NCBI GenBank assembly: GCA_022841445.1
Contig: JALHRM010000001.1
Location: 141,002-177,726 of the forward strand
DNA from: Candidatus Saccharimonadota bacterium
GTDB lineage: Bacteria; Patescibacteriota; Saccharimonadia; Saccharimonadales; UBA10212
Length of the DNA: 36,725 nt
Reading direction: 5' to 3'
Part shown: piece by piece, positions 25,320 through 32,470 of the stretch
Layout of the letters: each line of letters opens with the position of its first letter
Position numbering within the stretch: position 1 is the stretch's first letter
Notes under the pieces: generated by a model
Database searches by the model: none
The model's input: the letters and a program-made list of their open reading frames with translations, nothing else
Told to the model about the DNA's origin: nothing
Translations under genes and position numbers: made by a program

Positions 25320-26357
25320 TTATTCTACCACTTTTTCGGCGTTTTGTTTACGATCGGCTTCAGCTTGCAAGCTCGCCACGACTCGAAGGTCATCATGGGC
25401 ATCAAATTCATCAATAATTTTCGTTCCTAAAACTTGCTCTAAAACGTCTTCGATACTTAACACCCCGACGATTTCTTCGAAGTTATTAACCACTATAAAT
25501 AAATGGTGCTTCGTTTTCAAAAATGCACTCAGAGCCGCCATGAGCGAGCTGTTTTCGTTCACATAATACACATCGGCCTGCATAATGTCGCGGATATGGC
25601 CGCTCGTAGGATGTTTCACCAAGTCTTTTAGGAACAGCGTACCAATAACCCGCTCCGAATTATCTTCTTGGCGCTGCATAACCGGAAAGCGGCTAAAGCC
25701 AGTCCCGTGAAGCTCATCCATTAAATGCGGACTAATAACGGCGTCCGGCAACAGCATTTTTATCATCCGGCGAGGTGTCATTATGTCGCGCACCATTCGT
25801 TCTCCGAATAGCAGAGCCCCTCTCGCAATACGTAGTTCGTCCTCACTTATGCGATTATCTACCTGGCCTGCTTGACGATCCAGTATTTCCAGCAAATCTT
25901 CTCGCTCGTACAGTCCGGTATGAACTTGAATCCGGCTGTACTTTTTCATAAATATTTCGAGCCGGCTAGTGAGCGGCTGCAGCCAACCAAGTAACGAAGA
26001 AAAAACTGGTGCAACAATAATTGCAACCCTACGCGCGGGAGTACTTACGCCTCCGTTTGGTAACCAGGCAAAGGCCAGCCATATAACCGTTGCAGCGATA
26101 AGTAGCGCTAGCCAGCCCGGTAGCGACGATGCCAGTACCAAGAACAATAACCCTCCGGCGATGCCAATGATCAGCCACAGAATAAGCCCAAGCCCGATTC
26201 CGTAACTGCTAAGCCGGTAAACAACCGAAGCAAACTCATCACCCCGCCTTGCCCTCCGGCGGAGTTCCTTAACCGGCAAATGACCGTACGTCTTGCGCAA
26301 ACTTACACCCAAAAACACCAGGCCAACAAGCAAAACGGCCAGTAGAAGTGAACCCAT
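25320..26357 (-). CDS. CNNM/CorC-like CBS-domain membrane protein
   Basis: 345 residues. Three or four transmembrane helices in the first 130 residues, then about 200 cytoplasmic residues: a linker (ISEDELRIARGALLFGERMVRDIMTPRRMI) followed by two CBS repeats (to about 315). The typical C-terminal CorC/HlyC domain appears to be missing; the protein ends soon after GVLSIEDVLEQVLGTKIIDEFD. The membrane part is weaker than standard DUF21, so it may be a variant. The family handles Mg2+ or Co2+ homeostasis or sensing. Divergent from the DsbA gene. Confidence 0.78.
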   Translation of the reverse strand: MGSLLLAVLLVGLVFLGVSLRKTYGHLPVKELRRRARRGDEFASVVYRLSSYGIGLGLILWLIIGIAGGLLFLVLASSLPGWLALLIAATVIWLAFAWLPNGGVSTPARRVAIIVAPVFSSLLGWLQPLTSRLEIFMKKYSRIQVHTGLYEREDLLEILDRQAGQVDNRISEDELRIARGALLFGERMVRDIMTPRRMIKMLLPDAVISPHLMDELHGTGFSRFPVMQRQEDNSERVIGTLFLKDLVKHPTSGHIRDIMQADVYYVNENSSLMAALSAFLKTKHHLFIVVNNFEEIVGVLSIEDVLEQVLGTKIIDEFDAHDDLRVVASLQAEADRKQNAEKVVE

Positions 26358-26413
26358 ACGTATTATGGTAACGCTTTAGTAATGGCTCGCCAAGTAAGTG
26401 GCAGTATTGATGC

Positions 26414-26439
26414 TATAATATGTACAACTTAAGGAGGTG
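26414..26439 (+). promoter_or_regulatory. Extended -10 promoter and Shine-Dalgarno of the DsbA-like gene
   Basis: TGCTATAAT gives an extended -10 (TGnTATAAT, box at 26414-26419). AAGGAGGTG (26431-26439) is a full anti-Shine-Dalgarno match just before the ATG at 26442. In contrast to the leaderless genes, this transcript has a classical leader. Confidence 0.65.
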
Positions 26440-26441
26440 TA

Positions 26442-27101
26442 ATGGACAAACGTTTTTTGACGATTATTGCTGTGCTAGTAGTTGGTTTTGCAGGTATTTT
26501 GTTCTTTAGCAACAAATCAGACGATACATCATCTAGTTCTGACAAAGGTCAAGTTGCCGCTGCGACAAATCATGTATTTGGGGAAGGCCAAAAAGGCGTC
26601 ACGCTCATCGAATACGGCGATTTCCAGTGCCCTGCTTGTGCCCAGTACTTCCCAATCATAAAGGCGCTTAAAGAACAGTACAAAAACGACATCAAACTTC
26701 AGTTCCGTCACTTTCCGCTCACCTCAATACATGTGAATGCATTCGCCGCTTCTCGTGCCGCCGAAGCCGCAAGTAAGCAAAATAAATTCTGGGAAATGCA
26801 TGATGCCTTATACGAAAATCAACAAGAATGGGCGCAAGCTCCAAATCCTAAAACTATTTTCGAAAGTTACGCCAAGGCACTCGGACTCAACATGCAGCAG
26901 TTCCAAACAGACTACTCCAGTGATGCAGTGAATGACGCTATTAATGCCGACCTTGCTGAAGGCGAAAAAGCCGGCGCCAGCTCAACCCCGACGTTTGTGC
27001 TTAACGGCAAGAAGATAGAAGATAACCCCCGCGGACTTGAAGAATTTGCCAAACTCATAGACGAAGCAATAGCCAAAAAGAATAGTTCCGTCACCCCTTA
27101 G
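26442..27101 (+). CDS. DsbA/thioredoxin-fold protein with N-terminal anchor
   Basis: 219 residues. A hydrophobic N-terminus (residues 6-22) acts as signal anchor, then a Ser-rich spacer, then the DsbA-like domain with IEYGDFQCPACAQYFP: the active-site CPAC (Cys 63 and Cys 66), an alpha-helical insertion, and the cis-Pro loop STPTFVLNGK (Pro about 183). The BdbD/DsbA family catalyses disulfide formation or isomerisation of exported proteins. Its partner DsbB is not in the window. Several cysteine-bearing extracytoplasmic proteins nearby (lyase, two-TM protein) are possible substrates. Perfect Shine-Dalgarno. Confidence 0.9.
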   Translation: MDKRFLTIIAVLVVGFAGILFFSNKSDDTSSSSDKGQVAAATNHVFGEGQKGVTLIEYGDFQCPACAQYFPIIKALKEQYKNDIKLQFRHFPLTSIHVNAFAASRAAEAASKQNKFWEMHDALYENQQEWAQAPNPKTIFESYAKALGLNMQQFQTDYSSDAVNDAINADLAEGEKAGASSTPTFVLNGKKIEDNPRGLEEFAKLIDEAIAKKNSSVTP

Positions 27102-27113
27102 GGTAACGGAACT
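27084..27113. repeat. Perfect inverted repeat over the DsbA stop codon
   Basis: AGTTCCGT (27084-27091) and ACGGAACT (27106-27113) flank an inner ACCC...GGGT pair, giving a stem of about 12 bp. There is no U-run on either side, so this is probably a stabilising or bidirectional end rather than a classical terminator. Confidence 0.55.
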
Positions 27114-27133
27114 ACGCAATCGATAAATCTACC

Positions 27134-27226
27134 TCAGTAGGTGATGTAGTTTTGCCACCAGGGTCTTTTGACCATAACATTGACCTTTCTTGGGTACGAT
27201 CGCACCATTTTTATTTTTACTGGCAT
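27134..27226 (-). CDS. Candidate 30-aa cationic peptide
   Basis: Starts MPVKIKMVRS, ends with WWQNYITY; rich in Lys and Arg with two adjacent Trp. The ATG at 27226 is preceded by GGAGGG, a good Shine-Dalgarno, and a strong minus-strand promoter lies upstream. It has no recognised homologue. A third frame is also open here without a start, so this call is tentative. Confidence 0.3.
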   Translation of the reverse strand: MPVKIKMVRSYPRKVNVMVKRPWWQNYITY

Positions 27227-27244
27227 AACACCCTCCGAAACGTG

Positions 27245-27291
27245 CAGATAAACGAAGTATTTTATTCGTTTATCTGAATTATTTTTGTTTT
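27245..27291 (+). terminator. Possible plus-strand terminator after the DsbA gene
   Basis: CAGATAAACGAA (27245-27256) and TTCGTTTATCTG (27265-27276) form a perfect 12-bp stem with an 8-nt loop, followed on plus by AATTATTTTTGTTTT. The stem is AT-rich, so termination efficiency is uncertain. On minus it lies between the two tiny ORFs. Confidence 0.5.
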
Positions 27292-27323
27292 GCCGCCTTT
27301 TCTAGGCATAAGCAATACTAATA

Positions 27324-27351
27324 AATATATACGACACGCATTTTCTGTCAA
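27324..27351 (-). promoter_or_regulatory. Orphan minus-strand promoter
   Basis: Minus strand: TTGACA (27351-27346, consensus), 16-nt spacer, TATATT (27329-27324). No annotated-size gene follows; the transcript would run into the 27262-27309 and 27134-27226 ORFs toward the convergent DsbA gene. Confidence 0.6.
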
Positions 27352-27357
27352 GCTGTT

Positions 27358-27828
27358 TTACTTTAATTTCTTGCCAAGAAAGGACTGCACGACGGAGGTA
27401 GATAGTATGCCCCCTTGCCGTCTCTTGTGTTCGAGTAAGATGGAATCGTGAAGCTGTTTCATGAACTTACTGCCGGCCTGCTCTTCGCGTATAACACGAA
27501 ATTGACGATCAAGCTCCGATAATTCATCATCGTTAAGGTCTTCAAGATCAACAAATAAATCCCGTGCTTTAGTAGATCTTATTAACTCATCGAGTTTTAG
27601 TTGCATCGCCTTACTGTCACGATTTTGGGTATTCTGGATAAGAAAAACCATTAGAAACGTAACAATAGTAGTCCCTGTGTTTATGACAAGCTGCCAAGTG
27701 TCAGAAAAACCGAATAATGGTCCGGTAATTGCCCACACCGCCACAACGCTTACCGCCAGCAGAAATGCTGATGCCGTGCCAGTGGCTGCAGAAATACGCG
27801 CCGCCAACTTTCGAAACACTGCTTTCAT
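27358..27828 (-). CDS. Low-affinity iron permease-like membrane protein
   Basis: About 156 residues from ATG 27828, with GGAGGG 12 nt upstream; the frame stays open to a GTG at 27873. Two transmembrane segments (ASAFLLAVSVVAVWAITGPLF and LVINTGTTIVTFLMVFLIQNTQNRD), then KAMQLKLDELIRSTKARD and a charged helical tail. The W-x3-GP-x-F-x-FSDTWQLVINT-x5-FLMVFLIQNTQNRD pattern is the signature of the low-affinity iron permease family, whose iron role in bacteria is poorly tested. Divergent from the KefB-type antiporter. Confidence 0.82.
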   Translation of the reverse strand: MKAVFRKLAARISAATGTASAFLLAVSVVAVWAITGPLFGFSDTWQLVINTGTTIVTFLMVFLIQNTQNRDSKAMQLKLDELIRSTKARDLFVDLEDLNDDELSELDRQFRVIREEQAGSKFMKQLHDSILLEHKRRQGGILSTSVVQSFLGKKLK

Positions 27829-27909
27829 ACCTAAACCGTTCCCTCCTGCGAAAAAGCTAACGTTACTGTACACTAAATATACAATGACACTAACAAAAAT
27901 ACACCTTTG

Positions 27910-29679
27910 ATGGACAGTGTTTTCAGCGAACTTAGCCTTGTTATTGTTGTCACGGTTGTTGTATCTATTATTATGCGCCTGATTAAACAGCCGCTCATAC
28001 TAGGATATATCCTCGCCGGATTACTTGTTGGACCATCGGTATTTGGACTGATCCATTCCGCAGAACTATTTGAAGTATTTTCCGAAATAGGTATCGCGCT
28101 ACTACTATTTATTATCGGGCTTGGGATGCATGTTGGCGAATTCCGGCGGCTTGGCAAGGTTGTACTGCTCACCGCCATGGCATCGCTTGTTAGCATAACA
28201 ACTTTGGGATTCGTAGCTTCAAAACTACTTGGATTTGAAAGCGTCGAAGCATTTGTAATAGGTCTAGCGCTGTTCTTTAGCAGCACCATTATCATCATCA
28301 AGCTCCTGACCGACAAAAAAGAACAGAACAGACTGCATGGTCAGATAGCTATTGGCGTCATCCTTGTTGAGGATGTCATTGCGACACTGGCACTACTGTT
28401 TATCGCCGCCGGCAAAGAAGGAGGTGGGTTTGATGCAGCACAGTTATACGGCTTAGGATCAAAACTTATTCTGCTGATAGGACTGCTTATTTTTGTTGCC
28501 CGCTTCGTTGTGCCTCGGGTTTCAAAGTACATTGCCGGCAATCAAGAACTACTATTTTTGGCGGCTATAGCCTGGGGATTTGGTGTCGCAACATTGTTTG
28601 AAAAATCCGGTTTTTCGATTGAAATTGGTGCGCTTTTTGCTGGAGTTGCATTAGCCACATCGCCATTCAGTCAGGAAATTTCTTCCCGGTTAAGACCGCT
28701 GCGCGACTTCTTCCTTGTTATATTCTTTATCGCGCTCGGCGAACAGCTCGATACCAATAATTTAAGTAGTGCCCTGCTGCCGGCAGCTATTTTCTCGGCT
28801 ATCGTGATTCTTATAAAACCAATAGTTGTTACTGCAGCAGCCGGGTTGCTGGGCTACACCAAGCGAGTCAGCTTCAAAACCGGTATTAATTTGTCACAAA
28901 TCAGTGAATTTTCAATCATTTTGGTAGTGCTCGCCATCAGCGAAGGCATTGTAGGGCCCGAACTCGGATCAATAATTACAATTGTGGCTATTGTGACCAT
29001 TGCAACATCTACCTACATGATCACGTACATTGAGCCAATCTACAAATTCCTTGAACGTTTCTTGGATATTTTTGAAAAACGTAAAACCAAGCATGAGGCT
29101 GTGACGCGGCATGCCCGGTACGACCTGGTGCTGTTTGGCTATCAAAAGGGTGGCCATGAATTTGTTAAAACATTTAAGCAGCTTAATAAACCATACGTCG
29201 TTATAGACTACGACCCAGAAATGATAACGCCACTCGAACACAACAATGTGCATTACATATACGGTGACGCCAGCAATGTGGAACTACTCGAAGAAGCTTC
29301 TATCGCGCAGGCAAAGTTGATTGTTTCGACTATTTCGGAGTTCCGAGTTACTGAGTTTCTGCTGCAATATATTGAAGAACATAACCCTGACGCAGCGGTT
29401 ATCTGCCTAACCGACCGACCCGAAAAAGCAATTGAGCTTTACAAGCTTGGTGCCAGCTACGTAATGCTGCCGCACAACATTGGCAGCGAAAAACTTAGTA
29501 GCTTTATACGACGATCCGGCTATAAGAAGAAAGAATTCAGCCGGATCAGGACCGAACATCTGGAGTATTTGGAAGCCCAGCTGGACTTACTGGAAAAAAG
29601 GGAACGCCATGTTGAACGCGACCTAGGACAAGCCATTTTGAAGAACCTCCCTAGTTTTGGTGTGAAAAAGAAATCTTAA
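27910..29679 (+). CDS. KefB/CPA2-type cation:proton antiporter with RCK (TrkA-N) domain
   Basis: About 589 residues from ATG 27910 (a TTG at 27907 also opens the frame). The first 385 residues form 12 or 13 transmembrane helices of the CPA2 family (GYILAGLLVGPSVFGL, FFSSTIIIIKLL, IEIGALFAGVALATSPF). Residues about 405-515 are an RCK/TrkA-N Rossmann domain: YDLVLFGYQKGGHEF, VVIDYDPE, YGDASNVELL. The usual GxGxxG is degenerate here (GYQKGG). The tail is charged and coiled-coil-like. It probably exchanges K+ or Na+ for H+, gated by a nucleotide. Confidence 0.88.
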   Translation: MDSVFSELSLVIVVTVVVSIIMRLIKQPLILGYILAGLLVGPSVFGLIHSAELFEVFSEIGIALLLFIIGLGMHVGEFRRLGKVVLLTAMASLVSITTLGFVASKLLGFESVEAFVIGLALFFSSTIIIIKLLTDKKEQNRLHGQIAIGVILVEDVIATLALLFIAAGKEGGGFDAAQLYGLGSKLILLIGLLIFVARFVVPRVSKYIAGNQELLFLAAIAWGFGVATLFEKSGFSIEIGALFAGVALATSPFSQEISSRLRPLRDFFLVIFFIALGEQLDTNNLSSALLPAAIFSAIVILIKPIVVTAAAGLLGYTKRVSFKTGINLSQISEFSIILVVLAISEGIVGPELGSIITIVAIVTIATSTYMITYIEPIYKFLERFLDIFEKRKTKHEAVTRHARYDLVLFGYQKGGHEFVKTFKQLNKPYVVIDYDPEMITPLEHNNVHYIYGDASNVELLEEASIAQAKLIVSTISEFRVTEFLLQYIEEHNPDAAVICLTDRPEKAIELYKLGASYVMLPHNIGSEKLSSFIRRSGYKKKEFSRIRTEHLEYLEAQLDLLEKRERHVERDLGQAILKNLPSFGVKKKS

Positions 29680-29700
29680 GCTAAGATCGTCTAGCTTTTT
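29678..29700 (+). terminator. Probable terminator after the antiporter gene
   Basis: AAGCTA(A)GA (29678-29686) pairs with TCTAGCTT (29690-29697), one bulge, then a short U-run. It overlaps the 3' end of the convergent minus-strand gene (stop at 29691). Confidence 0.45.
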
Positions 29701-31049
29701 ACTGTATGTTTTGTTGGTTGGTTTGTAGATTTGCCAAGCCAGTCACGTATCGCAGTTGATCTGGCTTTTTTGCGATTTGCTTTCAATGCATCATTGGAAA
29801 GCTGCACACCCTTTTTGGCGCTTTTGCACCAATCGTCGTTACACGCCTTGCATAGTCCACACCCGTAAAGTTCACCGTTGTTTCCGCAACCTGCACCACA
29901 TTTACCCCTGCGACCAACACGCCTGCCTTCCAGTTCCCGGCCGCTTGCCTGCAAGTTGTACGTATCAGAACTTATTGACAATGAAAAATCAGCACTCAAC
30001 TTCACCTCTTGATTGCAAGCCAGAACAACCATACCCCTTGCAGATGCTTGCTTGGCAGATTCTGCAGTACTAGGCTCATGTGTCAGAAAAGCCAAAGACC
30101 GTACAGACCTTTCATAAACTTCTGGCGGAATATGTCCTGTGCTGATACCTGCTACTGCAGCTTCTGAAATATCATCGTTATACCTATTTATAAGCTTTGC
30201 TACTACTCCGTAGCGCTGGTTCGCTACACGTTCTTGCCAGGCTGACGAATCTCTTGCCGAAATCTCAGTAAGCTCAGTTAGATGCTGGGAGCGTAGCTGT
30301 TCTTGTTCTCTTACAAAAGTCCACATGTTCCTCGCTCGCTGCAGACCGGCCAGCGTCATGCCGCCAACGGCGGTTTGATCCTGACTGTTAATTCTGGCGA
30401 CCATCACTTTATGATTTATGCTTTGTGCTAGATCTTCAGGCTTACCGGTAAACTCAAGATTTTGGGGATTTGCCAGCATGGTATCAGCGTCAGTCTCTGC
30501 CATCCCAAGCTGTTTTTGTAGTTCTGCCGCAAACTGGTGATTACTCCTTGCGACAATAATGAATTGTGAAAAAGAACCGTCGAGCTGCCTGTACATAATG
30601 CGAACCTGGCAAAGCCGGCCATACGACTGGCCTTTTATTTCCTCTGAAGTCCAATGCCAGGGAGTATCTGAAGCTTCTATATGTACGGTGCCCGGTAACA
30701 TATCACGCGCTGCTTCAATATTGCTGGTTTCTGAGCAGCGACGCAGATATTCCTTATAAGCTCCGGGTTTGGCATCTGGCTTTTCTGCTTCGGCTTTAGC
30801 AAAATCCCTGCCAGCAGCAGTAAGCGCAACCAAATCGTTACCAAATTCATCGTAGAGACCTTCGCCTCTTTGCTCGTAGTGGAGCGGTATAAGCGCATTC
30901 GCCGCAGGATCATCAACCGCCGTTACCAACGCTTCAGTAAAAAAGGTGCTCTCGTCGCGATCAATCGTACCCACAGTATTGGGGGCGGCGGCTCCTAAAC
31001 GATTTATATCAGAAGCCAGGCGGTCAACGCTTCGAAGCCCTGGATCCAT
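29691..31049 (-). CDS. Orphan protein with a C-terminal six-cysteine motif, under a cobalamin-riboswitch-like leader
   Basis: 452 residues, soluble, no signal peptide or membrane segment. I recognise no known domain in 1-370, which looks mixed alpha/beta (strands such as LCQVRIMYRQLDGSFSQFIIVA, helices such as LAGLQRARNMWTFVREQEQL). The C-terminal region has six cysteines, at 384, 388, 397, 400, 403 and 408 (C-x3-C-x8-C-x2-C-x2-C-x4-C), with GAGCG and YGCGLCKAC, suggesting a zinc or metal knuckle, then a basic tail (ANRKKARST). A Shine-Dalgarno-like AGAGAGG precedes the ATG. A long structured leader with an intrinsic terminator (31073-31109) lies immediately upstream, so expression is probably attenuated by a ligand. 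What it does is unknown. Confidence 0.6.
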   Translation of the reverse strand: MDPGLRSVDRLASDINRLGAAAPNTVGTIDRDESTFFTEALVTAVDDPAANALIPLHYEQRGEGLYDEFGNDLVALTAAGRDFAKAEAEKPDAKPGAYKEYLRRCSETSNIEAARDMLPGTVHIEASDTPWHWTSEEIKGQSYGRLCQVRIMYRQLDGSFSQFIIVARSNHQFAAELQKQLGMAETDADTMLANPQNLEFTGKPEDLAQSINHKVMVARINSQDQTAVGGMTLAGLQRARNMWTFVREQEQLRSQHLTELTEISARDSSAWQERVANQRYGVVAKLINRYNDDISEAAVAGISTGHIPPEVYERSVRSLAFLTHEPSTAESAKQASARGMVVLACNQEVKLSADFSLSISSDTYNLQASGRELEGRRVGRRGKCGAGCGNNGELYGCGLCKACNDDWCKSAKKGVQLSNDALKANRKKARSTAIRDWLGKSTNQPTKHTVKS

Positions 31050-31072
31050 AATTATGTTGTTGCCTCTCTCAC

Positions 31073-31109
31073 AAAAATACCCTCTTTACTGCGCATATGA
31101 GTAAGAGGG
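31073..31109 (-). terminator. Intrinsic terminator in the leader of the orphan gene (attenuator)
   Basis: On minus, CCCTCTTACT (31109-31100) pairs with AGTAAAGAGGG (31090-31080), with one bulged A, followed by TATTTTT. The hairpin lies only about 25 nt before the start codon at 31049, in the position of a riboswitch expression platform. Confidence 0.8.
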
Positions 31110-31147
31110 CAAAGGATAATGCCAACTCCTGCTCGGGAGCACATGGT

Positions 31148-31322
31148 TGTTGCTGTATCGGACTCAAACCAGACAGCTATTTTTTCTCATCACTGCAGCT
31201 TCTTATCGGGAAGAGCAGCCCACACTCGAATTCACTTCGAGCGTGGCGCGATGAGAAACCCTGAAAGGGTGTCTCATTTTAACCGTTGCGGCACAGTTCC
31301 GGATTTACACCGGATTCCAGCG
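31148..31322 (-). promoter_or_regulatory. Cobalamin-riboswitch-like aptamer
   Basis: On minus, 31318-31280 reads GGAATCCGGTGTAAATCCGG, then AACTGTGCCGCAACGGT. This matches the 5' conserved block of the AdoCbl/Cbl riboswitch (GGGAAUCCGGUGAAAAUCCGG, ACUGU, CCGCAACGGU) almost base for base. The 3' side has GAGTCCGATACAGC (31165-31149 region), resembling the 3' core (AAGUCCGAAGACCUGCC). The usual central CACUG...GGGAAG block is not recognisable; an inserted three-hairpin element (31193-31277) occupies that place. The usual 5' GGTG partner is also unclear. The 3' end leads to an intrinsic terminator and the orphan Cys-rich gene. Confidence 0.65.
31193..31277. ncRNA. Three-hairpin structured element, copy 1
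   Basis: On plus: hairpin A, CTGC and CTTC (31193-31202 region) with GAAG and GCAG (31215-31218), loop TTATCGG; hairpin B, CCAC-CTCGAA with TTCGAG-GTGG (31220-31246); hairpin C, ATGAGA and ACCCT (31251-31262) with AGGGT and TCTCAT (31266-31277). Between A and B reads CGGGAAGAGCAGCC, and between B and C a run ending GCGATGAGAAACCCT; both recur in copy 2 at 36540-36623. The stem sequences differ between copies while pairing is kept, which suggests selection on structure. Strand is unresolved; it sits within a minus-strand leader. Confidence 0.6.
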
Positions 31323-31417
31323 TCTTGACTTGTTAAGTAGAGCTATCTTAGCACGAGCAAGATGCTATGAATATAGTATTTTTCGCACCATGTACTATGC
31401 TATAGTAGGTCATTAAA

Positions 31418-32464
31418 ATGAGTGAATTACAATATCATGTTTTGAGTGAGCGCCCGAGAGATGTTGCAGCAGAGGAAATTCTCCATCAACAAATGGCTGG
31501 CTGGGCACAAGAACAAGCTGAACGCGACATGGCAACCCGCGGCCTAAGAGCAACAGTTGGCTTACTCCCCTACGATCCTGAAAAATTCCCCGAACAACGA
31601 ATTGATGTTGTCGCGTCGACCCTTAAACCTCATTGGATCCGAGATCACCTCTCTCAGGATGTGCTGATGGTTCACATGAGCCGGCGGCTTGGCAAAAAAC
31701 TAGGCGCAACTTCACTGCTTGGTTCAATGCTGCTTGCCAGCAGGTTTGTTGGTAGCTTCCATGAACAGTCACTCCCTGGCTCACCTACAAAACTTGAACA
31801 AATCAGACAACTACTAGAGAGGGGTAAGCATGTCGGCTTGGTATGCTCACACCTTGATGGCGATGACGTAGCAGTGGCACTTGGTGGGCTTCAAATAGCC
31901 TTGGGTGATAGAGCCTTTCTTGGTAGATCATTTATCCCGGTAAACAAATTACACACGCGTGAATCACGCGACGGCGGCGACCCCGCGACGGCTCAAATGA
32001 CAAGTTTTACAAATGTAACCTGGACGATACCGCAGACTGCAAACGCTGAAAGATATGGCTTGCTCGACCCCGAGGGACCTGGAATGGTTGTAATGGCAGA
32101 GGGCTTAAGATACCTCAATTCTGTACTGCGCAACCATGATGTCGGCCGAATATTATCTATCGCGCCAACCGGCACCGGCGTATCCCAGCCCGACGAGCAA
32201 GGCGTTCAGCACATTCAAGAAATATCCGGAGCAACTTTTGGAGTTATTGCGAAACTATCAGCTTACCTACCTGTCAGCATCCATCATGACGAAGGCGGGA
32301 GACGTAGGTGGATATTTGGTGATGTGGTGCCAGTAGAGGGAAAAAGTGCCAAAGAAAAGGCACGGAATATACAGGGAGCTTTACCCGACCAACTATGTGC
32401 GCAAGTCCAAAAACTAACCGGCCGCCCTACGGCATATGACGGCCATCCCACAGTCAGTTCATAA
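31418..32464 (+). CDS. PlsC-like acyltransferase-family protein
   Basis: 348 residues. The best match is to the lysophosphatidate-type acyltransferase motifs: SHLDGDD gives an H-x4-D (His 145, Asp 150), AEGLRY (Glu 228) stands where FPEGTR would be, and YLPVSIHHD (Pro about 274) matches motif IV. GRSFIPVNKL may be motif II. The N-terminal 110 residues are amphipathic with no clear transmembrane helix. If correct, it transfers an acyl chain to a lipid or other acceptor; the motifs are divergent, so activity is not assured. A TATAGT box lies 11 nt before the ATG. Divergent from the orphan gene, sharing the leader region at 31050-31417. Confidence 0.5.
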   Translation: MSELQYHVLSERPRDVAAEEILHQQMAGWAQEQAERDMATRGLRATVGLLPYDPEKFPEQRIDVVASTLKPHWIRDHLSQDVLMVHMSRRLGKKLGATSLLGSMLLASRFVGSFHEQSLPGSPTKLEQIRQLLERGKHVGLVCSHLDGDDVAVALGGLQIALGDRAFLGRSFIPVNKLHTRESRDGGDPATAQMTSFTNVTWTIPQTANAERYGLLDPEGPGMVVMAEGLRYLNSVLRNHDVGRILSIAPTGTGVSQPDEQGVQHIQEISGATFGVIAKLSAYLPVSIHHDEGGRRRWIFGDVVPVEGKSAKEKARNIQGALPDQLCAQVQKLTGRPTAYDGHPTVSS

Positions 32465-32470
32465 ACTTTT

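Larger units (their letters stand above)
27114..27357. other. Intergenic region with an orphan minus-strand promoter and tiny ORFs
   Basis: No larger ORF. It holds a minus-strand promoter, a 12-bp inverted repeat (27245-27276) and two candidate short ORFs on minus: 15 codons (27309-27262, starting MPRKGGKTK) and 30 codons (27226-27134, starting MPVKIKMV). The latter has GGAGGG 6 nt before its ATG. Neither is proven to be expressed; the whole could be one small RNA. Confidence 0.4.

Noticed and set aside
27834-27873. GTG start giving a 171-aa iron-permease-like protein
   Set aside because: The ATG at 27828 has a GGAGGG Shine-Dalgarno and fits the family's usual start.
29691-31049. Orphan protein as a known zinc-ribbon or RING protein
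   Set aside because: The cysteine spacing fits neither family and no supporting His or hydrophobic pattern is visible.
31153-31215. Plus-strand CACTG...CGGGAAG resembling the 3' half of a cobalamin riboswitch
   Set aside because: The order and strand do not match the 5' half, which is on minus. I treat the minus-strand reading, which has the longer match and a functional terminator, as the better hypothesis.
31193-31277. Hammerhead-like core (GATGAG ... GAAAC) and SRP-like GGAAG...AGCAG
   Set aside because: The hammerhead needs CUGAUGAG followed by a stem and then GAAAC; here GAAAC follows GATGA directly. The SRP motif lacks the preceding CAGG and GGAA tetraloop context. Both are chance resemblances.
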